Source: Viridibacillus arvi (GTDB lineage Bacteria; Bacillota; Bacilli; Bacillales_A; Planococcaceae). Taken from it: a DNA stretch of 64,000 bases. The notes beneath the pieces were generated by a model, which saw only the letters and a list, made by a program, of their open reading frames with translations, was not told the origin of the DNA and made no database searches. The stretch is taken from assembly GCF_001274945.1 (NCBI RefSeq), contig NZ_LILB01000001.1, forward strand, positions 1,410,633 through 1,474,632, written 5' to 3'. A program made the position numbers and the translations under genes. Positions 7,486 through 15,747 of the stretch are shown piece by piece; the stretch's first letter is position 1; each line of letters starts with the position of its first letter.

Positions 7486-8075
7486 TTATGAGAAATCTTC
7501 AATAACTTCTACTACTTCAATTATTCCGTTAATCAAAAGCTCTGGCAGTTCGTTTTTCACATTACCATTCCAATATTCTATAGCTTGTTCAATTTTCCGA
7601 GAAAAAGGGACCCCATCCACCTTTGGTAAAAGGTTTCCATCTCCCTCAAAAGAATTCCCAATCACTCGAAGTTTAACAATCTGCAAAACCTTCCGATTGT
7701 AAGAATCAAATAACGATTTCCATTTCAAGACGTCTTCATAGCTTTTCGCAGCATATAAGCAGGACAACCTTGAAGGATATTCAGGATGTTCTTGTAGTCT
7801 AACCATTTCTACTATAGCTTCTCTAATAGCTCTGGTTGTTTGATCAACATAATTTAAAGCTACTTGAGCATTTTCTTTATTCAAGTTCAAGCCTTCATTT
7901 GTATAATGATCCTGAAAAATTCGAATGAAGTCTTCACCTTTAGAATTCAATTGTTCTTTTTCAAAAAAGAAGTGAAATAAGGTATTCTTTTGGTTCTTGT
8001 TGAAGTTGATTATCTGTCCTTGACTCATTTTTTTCTAGTAACGATATGATAAACATAAAATTCTTTATTTTCCAT
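7486..8075 (-). pseudogene. DUF2441-like protein, frameshifted at a poly-A run
   Basis: The annotated-looking 180-codon frame starts at an ATG without a ribosome site (8028). Twelve codons upstream in another frame lies a well-formed start (8075) behind GAGGTG that reads [16 protein letters not shown] and stops. Joined, the product would read [20 protein letters not shown], the expected N-terminus of DUF2441 proteins (Y-H-I-x-R then G-Q). The break is at seven A; eight would restore the frame. This could be inactivation, slippage-prone expression or a base-calling error. Function of the family is unknown. Confidence 0.65.
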
Positions 8076-8467
8076 ATTTCACCTCACGCTAAACTTAATC
8101 ATAATGTCTATACTTTGAATATTCGATTACACTTGTCGACAGAGAAAAATTTGTTTAATTCATTCATCAGTGAATTAGTCCCAAATGCTTTTTTGAATTA
8201 ATTATTTTCAACTCCAAATACTCCTTAACGAAAAACTACTGCCCTTTGTTTAACTAATCGACTTTTGAAATATCCTTTCTTTTCTGTAATAGCCAAATTA
8301 CAGTACTTTTTCTTCTACGAAACTGCATCATTAGTACATTAAGTTCAACAAAAAAGTGCGTAATCCTGCTTGGATTAACGCACTCGTTAGTTCAATAATA
8401 TATTGTTGAGTCGAACAAACTGTCAGATAAAAAAGTTACCCTTTAGCAACTTAGGAGTAGAAATCCA
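8076..8467. other. intergenic with partial repeat motifs
   Basis: No gene recognised. It contains a lone left motif (ACTACTGCCCTTTGTTTAACTAA near 8236) and a terminator at 8355-8384 followed by CGTTAGTTCAATAA, the same core seen in the dispersed repeat. Confidence 0.45.
8355..8384 (-). terminator. intrinsic terminator
   Basis: AGTGCGTAATCC pairs with GGATTAACGCACT; preceding A-run at 8349-8355 gives a T-run on the minus strand. It probably ends the 124-aa gene. Confidence 0.65.
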
Positions 8468-8842
8468 TTATTTATATTTAGTAAGCCAGTCAATTAATTG
8501 GTCATAGTTACTTGAGAACTTTGCGTTGTCTTTAGTATTAGACTGTTCAAGGTGAATTAAAATATCTCCTTCTTCTAATAGAAATGCAACTGCGATAGTG
8601 TTCTCTAATATATTCTTAGAGAAAAATTTGTCTTTCCACAATTTTTGTACAGAAAAATGTTCTGGAGTATAACCTTTACGATTAACTAACAACTTATACT
8701 TTTTTCCTTGTCTAATAAATGAATAGCACGTTTCTTCAAATGAATTAAACCATGTGTTTACATCAGCAAGGGTTATGTAACCTGTCAAATTTGTAATAAT
8801 AATATCTTCAGAAATGGATGTACTTATATTTTTTACATTCAA
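8468..8842 (-). CDS. hypothetical protein, possible STAS/SpoIIAA-like fold
   Basis: 124 residues, soluble, no signal peptide. The pattern I-I-I-T-N-L-T-G-Y-I-T-L-A-D-V-N-T-W-F-N-S-F, then K-Y-K-L-L-V-N-R-K-G-Y, then N-T-I-A-V-A-F-L alternates strands and helices as in STAS/SEC14-like SpoIIAA-type domains. That resemblance is by secondary-structure reasoning only. Its start lies at the edge of a short A-rich stretch and AGGAGCTG is the ribosome site. Neighbours give no functional clue. Confidence 0.6.
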   Translation of the reverse strand: MNVKNISTSISEDIIITNLTGYITLADVNTWFNSFEETCYSFIRQGKKYKLLVNRKGYTPEHFSVQKLWKDKFFSKNILENTIAVAFLLEEGDILIHLEQSNTKDNAKFSSNYDQLIDWLTKYK

Positions 8843-8914
8843 TAAAAAAACAGCTCCTTCCTGTCATTATAAATCAATAATGGTAGTAGGTGTAAATTTG
8901 TTATATAAAAAGTT

Positions 8915-8968
8915 AAAAGAGCCGTCCGAACAGCTCAACAACCTTCTACTAAGGTAATCAGTTAGTAA
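8915..8968. repeat. dispersed intergenic repeat, copy D (right part)
   Basis: Hairpin GAGCCGTCCGAACAGCTC followed by ACCTTCTACTAAGGTAATCAGTTAGT. The left CCCC motif is missing. It lies 3' of the 83-aa gene. Confidence 0.65.
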
Positions 8969-9009
8969 AAGAGCGTTCCTTCATCTCTCAGAAACGCACT
9001 CAGTTCAAT

Positions 9010-9258
9010 CTAACCTAAATAAACAATTTCACCATTTTCTTTTTTTGCACGAATTGTAATTTTACCCGCACATTGCTCTGGGTTTTTGTATCCATTTTCG
9101 ACTTCTTCAAATAGTGTAGATAATAGAGTTTCTAATTCACCTAGTGTTGTATCTTTAGAAAGTTTATGTACGCTCATTAGTTCTACACCTTTAAAAGCGT
9201 CTTTTGCACCTTGAACTTCAACTTTTCCAAATGCTTTTACTTCCATTTCAATTTTCAT
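9010..9258 (-). CDS. hypothetical protein (82 aa)
   Basis: The start is placed at the ATG at 9258 because AGAGGTG lies 6 nt upstream; a more upstream ATG at 9276 would lie within that leader. The product begins M-K-I-E-M-E-V-K-A-F-G-K-V-E-V-Q-G-A and has a helical middle (LGELETLLSTLFEEVEN) and a final strand pair (KITIRAKKENGEIVYLG). It is small, acidic and soluble. No family recognised. It sits 3' of the GNAT gene in the same direction with a gap of about 30 bp, so they may be co-transcribed. Confidence 0.6.
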   Translation of the reverse strand: MKIEMEVKAFGKVEVQGAKDAFKGVELMSVHKLSKDTTLGELETLLSTLFEEVENGYKNPEQCAGKITIRAKKENGEIVYLG

Positions 9259-9291
9259 CTTTTCACCTCTTATCACATTACTTTTATACGG

Positions 9292-9705
9292 TCAATTTTT
9301 TAATACCCAGATTTTGAACTCTTCACTTTGTTCTTGTAAATTCCAACCTGATTTATAATAATATTCATTAAAATTGGACTCAGTCGGACATAGTGCAACT
9401 ATAGGTAAATCATTTATCGTATTTAACATCTTTTTTAACAAACCTTGACCACGGTAAACCTCGCTTATCGCAAATTGATACAAAGAAATTTTGTCTTGTG
9501 TTTTTTTTCGGTAAAACCTAAATGCTCCTACTACTTGACCTTCTACTGTTGCCACTATCATTTGCTTTCTTCTTATGGCTGCTTTAATTCCAAGAGGACA
9601 TAAAAACTCTTCAGAATAAACTGCACTGTTATTACGATCTAAATTTTCTTTGAAGAAATACACAACTTCAGATATATGAGTTGGATTCGCTAAAGCTATT
9701 TGCAT
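9292..9705 (-). CDS. GNAT family N-acetyltransferase
   Basis: 137 residues. The acetyl-CoA-binding motif A is visible as L-Y-Q-F-A-I-S-E-V-Y-R-G-Q-G-L-L-K-K-M-L (about residues 77-95), and motif B as E-Y-Y-Y-K-S-G-W near residues 114-121. Length is short but typical of small GNATs. Substrate cannot be told. A GGGGGAGG ribosome site precedes the start. Likely the first gene of a small unit with the 82-aa protein. Confidence 0.85.
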   Translation of the reverse strand: MQIALANPTHISEVVYFFKENLDRNNSAVYSEEFLCPLGIKAAIRRKQMIVATVEGQVVGAFRFYRKKTQDKISLYQFAISEVYRGQGLLKKMLNTINDLPIVALCPTESNFNEYYYKSGWNLQEQSEEFKIWVLKN

Positions 9706-9732
9706 TTTCCTCCCCCTTAAAAATAACGTTTT

Positions 9733-10773
9733 CTATGCCATAAGTGATTTATATATATCCCCTATAATTCCTTCCATTTGATGAACACCTAATTCTGCAT
9801 TCGTCATGATAACTGCCCCTTTTTCGATGTGCGAAAATGCTACCATCATACATTGAAAGCCTACTCCCCAACCGAGTGATGTAATTTCTAATTCTCTTTC
9901 AGAGCCTTCAAGAAACACACCTAATCCAGTCCAACTCTTACCTTTTTGAGGTGTTATCATTTCTTTTGCTAATCTTTCTGAAATGCCAATTTTACTTTCC
10001 CCTTTTAGAGCATCCAGTAGCTCAAGAACTAATCGAGCTAAATCTAAAGAAGTTGTCCATAATCCAGAAGCTGCTTGGTAAGGATATATAGGATACTTTC
10101 CATCTACTAATTCACCGTTTTTATTATGACCACAAGAGAATTCTTTTTTATCCATCTCTAACATTGTTGTTGTATTTAAATGGCTATTTTTCATTCTTAA
10201 GGGCTTAAATATTAACTCATTCACCACTTGATAAAATGGCTTTTCAGTAACATCTTCAATTAGTTGTTGAACAACACAAAAACCTGCATCTGAATAGTGA
10301 AATTCACTCTCTGGTTCACATTGTACTTTAATTGGAGCTTTACAATAAGGAGTTTTCCCCTCTAATATATCAACCATCGAAGGAACCCCTATTTTTGAAT
10401 TTAGTTCAGAAAAACTACCTTCAGGATCCTTAATTCCAGATTGATGACTAAGTAAGTTTCTCAAAGTAACGCTTCTATTTTTAGTGAATTCATTTTCTGG
10501 TACTTTCCACGATACAAGTCTTGTATTTATATCCTCATCTAAATCAAGTAGTCCTTCCTCAATTAGCTTTATAGCAATCATTCCTGTTAAGAACTTGCTA
10601 ATAGAACACGAACTAAAAATAGAATTTTCATTTACTTTTCTATCGCAATCTACCTCTAGTAAACCGTAATTTTCTGTTCCGCTAATTTGACCGTTCTCAA
10701 GTAAGGTAATACTTATACCTGGAACATTATAATGTTTCATTTGTTCTTCGATATTGATATTCTTTAATTTCAT
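9733..10773 (-). CDS. serine hydrolase, class C beta-lactamase/PBP4* family
   Basis: 346 residues without a signal peptide. The nucleophile motif S-x-x-K is S57-I-S-K60 within F-S-S-C-S-I-S-K-F. A Y-S-D-A-G sequence near residue 160 is the Y-x-N-equivalent, and S-H-Q-S-G-I lies near residue 112 as in esterase-like members. The C-terminal half keeps Y-Q-A-A-S-G-L-W-T-T-S-L-D-L-A-R and G-L-G-V-F. These are typical of cytoplasmic beta-lactamase-like esterases/peptidases rather than true resistance enzymes. AGGGGGAT precedes the ATG. Single-gene unit. Confidence 0.85.
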   Translation of the reverse strand: MKLKNINIEEQMKHYNVPGISITLLENGQISGTENYGLLEVDCDRKVNENSIFSSCSISKFLTGMIAIKLIEEGLLDLDEDINTRLVSWKVPENEFTKNRSVTLRNLLSHQSGIKDPEGSFSELNSKIGVPSMVDILEGKTPYCKAPIKVQCEPESEFHYSDAGFCVVQQLIEDVTEKPFYQVVNELIFKPLRMKNSHLNTTTMLEMDKKEFSCGHNKNGELVDGKYPIYPYQAASGLWTTSLDLARLVLELLDALKGESKIGISERLAKEMITPQKGKSWTGLGVFLEGSERELEITSLGWGVGFQCMMVAFSHIEKGAVIMTNAELGVHQMEGIIGDIYKSLMA

Positions 10774-10895
10774 TTTTATCCCCCTAAAAAAGTGTTACCA
10801 ATAAAATTGTAACACGAATACACGTTCCATTGTATGTAATTGGAAAAATTTAATTAACATGCTGCTTTAGTTCAATAAGATCAATGTGCTTCCTA
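10774..10895. other. intergenic with a partial repeat motif
   Basis: Contains ACATGCTGCTTTAGTTCAATAAGA near 10858, a partial left motif of the dispersed repeat, and no gene. Confidence 0.45.
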
Positions 10896-10985
10896 AGAAA
10901 CCCTGTCCTTTTCGTTGAATAAAAAAAAGCTGTCTGAACAGCTTAAAGATCTTCTACTGGTGCACCCAATAGTTTAAGTACATTA
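10896..10985. repeat. dispersed intergenic repeat, copy E
   Basis: CCCTGTCCTTTTCGTTGAATAA, perfect hairpin AAGCTGT-CTGA-ACAGCTT at 10928-10945, then TCTTCTACTGGTGCACCCAATAGTTTAA. It is 3' of the 121-aa gene. Confidence 0.75.
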
Positions 10986-11054
10986 TTTCACAAACTCAGT
11001 CGATATTGCATACATAACTCCGTTCATTCATTACAAGAATACTGCTATGTTTAA

Positions 11055-11120
11055 TCCATAGCAAAATAAGCTGTCTAAATAACAGCTTATCTTCTGCTAT
11101 TGCACCAGTTACTCAATTTA
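11055..11120. repeat. dispersed intergenic repeat, copy F
   Basis: Diverged copy: AATAAGCTGTCTAAATAACAGCTTAT hairpin, then CTTCTGCTATTGCACCAGTTACTCAATTTA. Adjacent to copy E and right before the 121-aa gene's stop. Confidence 0.6.
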
Positions 11121-11128
11121 TTCAGAAG

Positions 11129-11494
11129 TTATTTATTGGGTATATTATCAATCGCTTGAATAGCTAGTTCCAACGCTTTAATTCTTCTTTCTAAAAGCGT
11201 TCTTTGGGAACTACCAGCCTTTGACTTACCATAACTATTCTCAATTGTTGGTAATAAACCAGTAAGAACATTTTGAGCTTCTGCTAAATCTTCCTGGATG
11301 TAAGAATGGGGTCTTTGATTCCAAACGTTTTCTAGCATTGCTAAGCCGATGGAAACAGCTTTGAGTCGTTTCTTGACTAAGGTAGTATTTACGCCTTTCT
11401 GAGTCATCTGGGACAAGGCATTTTCGAGTTTACTGATAGTAGATTGTAAAGATTTTATTGATTCTAATTTAACTACATTTGATACGTTTTCCAT
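11129..11494 (-). CDS. hypothetical helical protein (121 aa)
   Basis: Predominantly helical: an opening helix (LESIKSLQSTISKLENALSQM), a basic middle (LVKKRLKAVSIGLAMLENVW), then an acidic stretch and a last helix (LLERRIKALELAIQAIDNI). Two related helix units, R/K-x-L-K-A-V-S-I-G-L-A-M-L and R-I-K-A-L-E-L-A-I-Q-A-I, suggest an internal duplication. No transmembrane segment or signal peptide. Ribosome site AAAGGGTAG lies 7 nt before the ATG. No family recognised. Confidence 0.65.
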   Translation of the reverse strand: MENVSNVVKLESIKSLQSTISKLENALSQMTQKGVNTTLVKKRLKAVSIGLAMLENVWNQRPHSYIQEDLAEAQNVLTGLLPTIENSYGKSKAGSSQRTLLERRIKALELAIQAIDNIPNK

Positions 11495-11835
11495 AAAAGT
11501 ACTACCCTTTCTTCGTTTCTGAAATATTTGGCTGGATATTTGATAAAATCGTTAAGAACTTGATTTCACTCGCAATATTTTAACATAAATAACTAACTCT
11601 CTTTGAGAGAAATTCTCAACAATCTGGCTCGTTGTTGAACTCAAGTTAAATAACACTCTTCAACTGTCCTGCTCCGTTAGTTCAATAAGAAAAAGGCTCT
11701 ACTCCTTATTGAAGTAAAGCGCCCCGTTATTTTAAGTGCCTTATCTCACAAACTCTATATATCCTTTCAGATATTATAGGAATGCTGCCCCGTTATTTTA
11801 AATGCATTCATTCGCAACTTTCATAAATATCAAAA
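11495..11835. other. intergenic holding repeat copy G
   Basis: No gene. Copy G (11660-11740) reads AACTGTCCTGCTCCGTTAGTTCAATAAG, a hairpin-like AAAAGGCTCTACTCCTTATT and AAGTAAAGCGCCCCGTTATTTTAA. A further lone ATGCTGCCCCGTTATTTTAAATG follows at about 11782-11805. Confidence 0.55.
11660..11740. repeat. dispersed intergenic repeat, copy G
   Basis: Left core CTCCGTTAGTTCAATAAG and right core GCGCCCCGTTATTTTAA flank a weak hairpin; same layout as copies B, C and I. Confidence 0.65.
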
Positions 11836-11869
11836 AAATCACCTCAAAGAATAACTAAAGAGGTGATTT
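11836..11869. terminator. intrinsic terminator
   Basis: Ten-bp stem AAATCACCTC/GAGGTGATTT; A-run on the left gives a minus-strand T-run. Confidence 0.55.
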
Positions 11870-11932
11870 CTATCAAACTTTATTATTAACTATTAATCTT
11901 TTTTACAATGCTACAGCTGTTACGACAAAAAA

Positions 11933-11976
11933 ACAGAGTTAATCTACGAAATGTGTAGATTCTACTCTGTTTTTTG
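11933..11976. terminator. intrinsic terminator, probably bidirectional
   Basis: ACAGAGT(TA)ATCTAC pairs with GTAGAT(TCT)ACTCTGT; T-runs exist on both sides. It lies 3' of the DUF4256 gene. Confidence 0.65.
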
Positions 11977-12092
11977 TTTTGATATTTATAAATCGAATAT
12001 TTAACTAAAGTACACAATAGTTGAAGAATGAAATTAAAACCTTTCCCCAGATGATCCGTTCTCAAATTCAAATATAGCTGTTGATGCAAAAT

Positions 12093-12659
<567 letters not shown>

Positions 12660-12773
12660 ATTAGTTCCCCCTTATTGTTTTTATTCATTATGGTTTAAGT
12701 ACTAAACTATTGCATTAAAAAAAGCGTCGCCTATACAGTTCATTAATCTTAATCGTTTTATTAAAGAATCAAT

Positions 12774-13061
12774 TTAATAATATAATTTCTTTTTTACTAT
12801 AAATTGAGGACTGGTAATTAATTTTGCTTTTGCAATTCCTTTTTTAAATCTTACATTGTTTAACCAATCAATAATTGCATTAGCATCATAATTTGGATGA
12901 ATTCTCTCTCCATTTTCTAATGCCCAATATTCTGTATTCTTTTCCTCGTCAAAAATCCAATTTAGAAAGTCCTCCTGAATACTGTTCATCTTCCTACCTA
13001 CTTTTGTTGAACAAGAAATGTATTGAATAAACTCTTCACTAAAGTCAATTTTTATAATCAT
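12774..13061 (-). CDS. hypothetical protein (95 aa)
   Basis: 95 residues beginning M-I-I-K-I-D-F-S-E-E-F-I-Q-Y. The middle (QEDFLNWIFDEEKNTEYW and YDANAIIDWLNNVRF) is helical and rich in W/N/D. The basic C-terminus ends V-K-K-K-L-Y-Y. No signal or membrane segment. The ribosome site AAGGAGTT lies 7-8 nt upstream. No family recognised; the W-x-x-N-V pattern recalls small immunity- or Imm-like proteins but this is weak. Confidence 0.55.
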   Translation of the reverse strand: MIIKIDFSEEFIQYISCSTKVGRKMNSIQEDFLNWIFDEEKNTEYWALENGERIHPNYDANAIIDWLNNVRFKKGIAKAKLITSPQFIVKKKLYY

Positions 13062-13486
13062 AAGAGTTTAACTCCTTAAAATCGTTTTGAAATTAAGGCT
13101 ATTATAGCATTTTATTGAACTAAACTGCCCCGTTAGTTCAATAAAGAAAAAAGAACTCCGTAGGCAACTCTACAATTTTTAATTAACGCGCCCCGTTAGT
13201 TTATCCAAATTAAAAATAATTTGTAACTTGTTAATATTAGATATGAATGTCTAATAGGTTATTTTTATGTCTGATAGAAGAATATTTGAAGTTGAAAAAT
13301 GGGTTATAACAACAAATTTTTTACTAACAGTTTGAATGCTTTTGGCATTGTCAGAAGCATTCCAGGTCAGTCCAAGGAGGGTTAAGTACGATTCTATACA
13401 AACATTGCTGCTATATCATTACTGGAATGCTACTCTATTAGTACGTACTTAAACAGGCTTAAAAATACCTTTTATAGACTCAAACT
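13062..13486. other. intergenic with repeat copy I and inverted repeats
   Basis: No gene recognised. Besides the dispersed repeat at 13116-13202 it holds GAATGCTT/AAGCATTC (about 13331-13360) and a long-arm inverted repeat TTAAGTACG / CGTACTTAA spaced by about 50 bp (about 13383-13450), enclosing a further ACTGGAATGCTACTCTATTAG that resembles the repeat core. Confidence 0.5.
13116..13202. repeat. dispersed intergenic repeat, copy I
   Basis: Begins with TGAACTAA-ACTGCCCCG-TTAGTTCA, a perfect 8-bp inverted repeat around the CCCC core, then AAAGAAAAAAGAACTCC and TTAACGCGCCCCGTTAGTTTA. The best preserved ends of the family. Confidence 0.75.
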
Positions 13487-13960
13487 TCACCAAATAAGTC
13501 TTACGAACGGTGATAGTTTACCTTCATTTTCTTCGGAAATTAATTTTGATAAATCTTCTTTGAGCATTTGCATCCGTTCATTACCTATATTTTCACTCCA
13601 GCGTCCCTCAATCTCCGATAGTATCTTTTCTTTTGCCTTCACTACTAACCAACCTCGTTCAGTCAAAACAATAATTTTCCCTCTTTTATCAGTGGGATGA
13701 CTTTGACGCATAACATAACCATTTTTCTCTAGATAATCCACCATTTTACTTACAGCCTGCTTGGTAATTCCTAAATACTCAGATAGTTCTACACCTGTAG
13801 CTCCATTAGGAATGATACATTTAAACATAAAACCATGTACTGGTCTGAAATCTCCAAATCCTGATTCACTTAATCTTTCATGTAGTTCATTAATCGATGC
13901 ACTAAAGGATAATGACAAAAGTGTTGTAAGATCGAATTTATTAAATAATTGATGATTCAT
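13487..13960 (-). CDS. MarR family transcriptional regulator
   Basis: 157 residues. Winged HTH in the middle: A-T-G-V-E-L-S-E-Y-L-G-I-T-K-Q-A-V-S-K-M-V-D-Y-L-E-K-N-G-Y-V, followed by the wing D-K-R-G-K-I-I-V-L-T-E-R-G. Flanking helices form the dimer domain. MarR proteins often repress detoxification genes and autoregulate. It is divergent from the DUF3238 gene and azoreductase, with a palindrome in the gap, so quinone or azo-type stress sensing is plausible (inference). AAGGAGTT lies before the ATG. Confidence 0.9.
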   Translation of the reverse strand: MNHQLFNKFDLTTLLSLSFSASINELHERLSESGFGDFRPVHGFMFKCIIPNGATGVELSEYLGITKQAVSKMVDYLEKNGYVMRQSHPTDKRGKIIVLTERGWLVVKAKEKILSEIEGRWSENIGNERMQMLKEDLSKLISEENEGKLSPFVRLIW

Positions 13961-13987
13961 ACATGAAAACTCCTTAAATATAGTAAA

Positions 13988-14048
13988 TTTAGTTGACTTT
14001 ATTTAAATACCATTGTACTATGCACTATATAGTCAATCAAGTTGACTA
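13988..14048. promoter_or_regulatory. probable MarR operator
   Basis: TAGTCAA-TCAAG-TTGACTA at 14030-14048 is a perfect 7-bp palindrome; a related half site TAGTTGACTT lies at about 13990-13999. The sites straddle the divergent promoters of marR and the DUF3238 gene. Role inferred. Confidence 0.6.
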
Positions 14049-14112
14049 CATTATTTTTGCAAAAAAAATAACTAGTAATCCACAAAAAACAAATTCTCTA
14101 AGGAGGTTCTAT

Positions 14113-14697
14113 ATGATTAATATTGTTAAAATTCGAGCGAGTGTATTTATTCCAATGTCTTGGACTGAACCTAAGAAGGATATTCAGACAGGAAAAGTAA
14201 TCCAGTTCGAAGGTGACTCACGTGAATTTACACCATATGCAGTAAACACTATGCGTTCCAGAATCGAACAAGAAGTAGTTGTAGATTTTTATAAGAAGGA
14301 AATTTTCTCTTATGCGAACACTGGTATAACAACAGAAAAAGTTATAAATCCAGATAATTCTATTAATCAAAGAACAGGGAAAGCTAGTACAGAAAGTATT
14401 GTGTGCACTAATGTTGTATGGGGTTCTGATGATGTTGAATTTCAAATGAGTGCAAGTGCTAGCAATCCATTGAATATATATGCTCCTCCTGTCGACTACC
14501 TATTGACTGTACAAGTCAAAAAAGATGGTAGGATCGAAATTCAAGGAGAACATGATGGATTCCCTTGTTATGAATTTTATAAGCAAGTCAATTTTGGTCC
14601 ATTTGAAGAAATTTATACGCATGATTTTAGAAAAACTGGTGATACTCCTGAAGCTATGGCTGGAGAAATGGAGTATAGTTTTAAAAAGATATTATAA
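14113..14697 (+). CDS. DUF3238 domain protein
   Basis: 194 residues from the ATG at 14113, chosen because AAGGAGG lies 7 nt upstream and the operator lies further 5'; the longer open frame from 13993 would translate the operator. The sequence I-V-K-I-R-A-S-V-F-I-P-M-S-W-T-E-P, F-E-G-D-S-R-E-F-T-P-Y-A-V-N-T-M-R-S-R, S-A-S-A-S-N-P-L, H-D-G-F-P-C-Y-E-F-Y is the pattern of DUF3238. It is beta-rich, soluble, and of unknown function. Probably co-regulated with the azoreductase 88 bp downstream by the divergent MarR protein. Confidence 0.8.
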   Translation: MINIVKIRASVFIPMSWTEPKKDIQTGKVIQFEGDSREFTPYAVNTMRSRIEQEVVVDFYKKEIFSYANTGITTEKVINPDNSINQRTGKASTESIVCTNVVWGSDDVEFQMSASASNPLNIYAPPVDYLLTVQVKKDGRIEIQGEHDGFPCYEFYKQVNFGPFEEIYTHDFRKTGDTPEAMAGEMEYSFKKIL

Positions 14698-14785
14698 AAT
14701 AGGAAAACATACGTTAAGAACTTTAAACACGTAGCATTCCACTACGGATGAGCAACGTAAGAGGAAGCAACAGGAGGAAAAAAGA

Positions 14786-15412
14786 ATGACAACCGTTTTA
14801 TTCGTAAAAGCAAACAATCGTCCAGCAAATCAAGCTGTTAGTGTGAAATTATATGAGGCTTTTTTAGCGAGCTATAAAGAATCTCATCCAAATGAGACAG
14901 TGGTAGAACTTGATTTATACAATGAAGAATTGCCATATGTAGGAGTAGATATGATTAACGGCACATTTAAGGCTGGAAGAGGACTGGAATTAACTGAAAA
15001 GGAAGCAACAGCAGTAGCTGTTGCTGATAAATATTTAGACCAATTCCTTGCAGCTGATAAAGTTGTATTTGGTTTCCCTTTATGGAACTTAACAATTCCT
15101 GCTGTACTACACACATATATTGATTACTTAAATCGCGCAGGCAAAACATTTAAATATACGCCAGAAGGACCCGTAGGACTTCTTAGTGATAAGAAAATTG
15201 CATTATTAAATGCAAGTGGCGGCGTGTATTCTAATGGAGCAGCTGCTGAACTAGAAATGGCTGTTAAATATGTAGCAAGTATGATGGGCTTTTTCGGTGT
15301 AAGAGATATAGAGAAAGTAGTGATTGAAGGTCACAACCAATTCCCAGATAAAGCAGAAGAAATTATTGCCGCAGGTCTTGAAAAAGCTGCTAAAGTAGCA
15401 AGTACGTTCTAA
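14786..15412 (+). CDS. azoR: FMN-dependent NADH-azoreductase / quinone reductase
   Basis: 208 residues, normal for AzoR/AzoJ. Flavodoxin-like fold: N-terminal V-L-F-V-K-A-N-N-R-P; the FMN/substrate loop F-G-F-P-L-W-N-L-T-I-P-A-V-L-H-T-Y-I-D-Y; T-F-K-Y-T-P-E-G-P-V-G-L-L; and N-A-S-G-G-V-Y-S-N-G near residues 140-150. These enzymes reduce quinones and azo dyes with two electrons from NADH, limiting thiol-reactive damage. AGGAGG ribosome site upstream; strong terminator follows. Likely controlled by the MarR protein at 13.5 kb. Confidence 0.9.
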   Translation: MTTVLFVKANNRPANQAVSVKLYEAFLASYKESHPNETVVELDLYNEELPYVGVDMINGTFKAGRGLELTEKEATAVAVADKYLDQFLAADKVVFGFPLWNLTIPAVLHTYIDYLNRAGKTFKYTPEGPVGLLSDKKIALLNASGGVYSNGAAAELEMAVKYVASMMGFFGVRDIEKVVIEGHNQFPDKAEEIIAAGLEKAAKVASTF

Positions 15413-15440
15413 ATAACTAGTCACATAACGTTAAATATAG

Positions 15441-15478
15441 CAGTACCACCACTTTTATAGCGGTGGTACTGTTTTTTT
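15441..15478 (+). terminator. terminator of azoR
   Basis: CAGTACCACC/GGTGGTACTG stem then TTTTTTT. Confidence 0.85.
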
Positions 15479-15608
15479 ATTTGCTTATCTCGCTATTTTC
15501 GGGAAGTAACAGCCCTATTATGAGATACTGATTTCCAATGAAAAGAACACTTGGTCTATCCATTTGACTCCAACAGAGTAATTTAATATAGCTTAAATAA
15601 AGAAATAA

Positions 15609-15654
15609 GGCTGCCCTTAAAAGTCGATTTTCTTCGACTTTTAGGACAGCCCCT
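15609..15654 (-). terminator. terminator downstream of the M60 gene
   Basis: GGCTG(C)CCTTAAAAGTCGA pairs with TCGACTTTTAGG(A)CAGCC; long stem with AT-rich minus-strand tail. Confidence 0.7.
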
Positions 15655-15747
15655 TTTCACAATGTTAAATTACAAAATAGTCACAATAGACAAGATGAAT
15701 TATCATCGTTATTTTCTAGTGAAATTTCTCAACTGAAAATGTTATAC

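Noticed and set aside
11886-12089. 67-codon minus-strand frame
   Set aside because: It runs through a strong terminator hairpin, has no ribosome site and an implausible composition; treated as non-coding.
13993-14112. N-terminal extension of the DUF3238 frame
   Set aside because: It would translate the MarR operator palindrome; the AGGAGG-preceded ATG at 14113 fits the family start.
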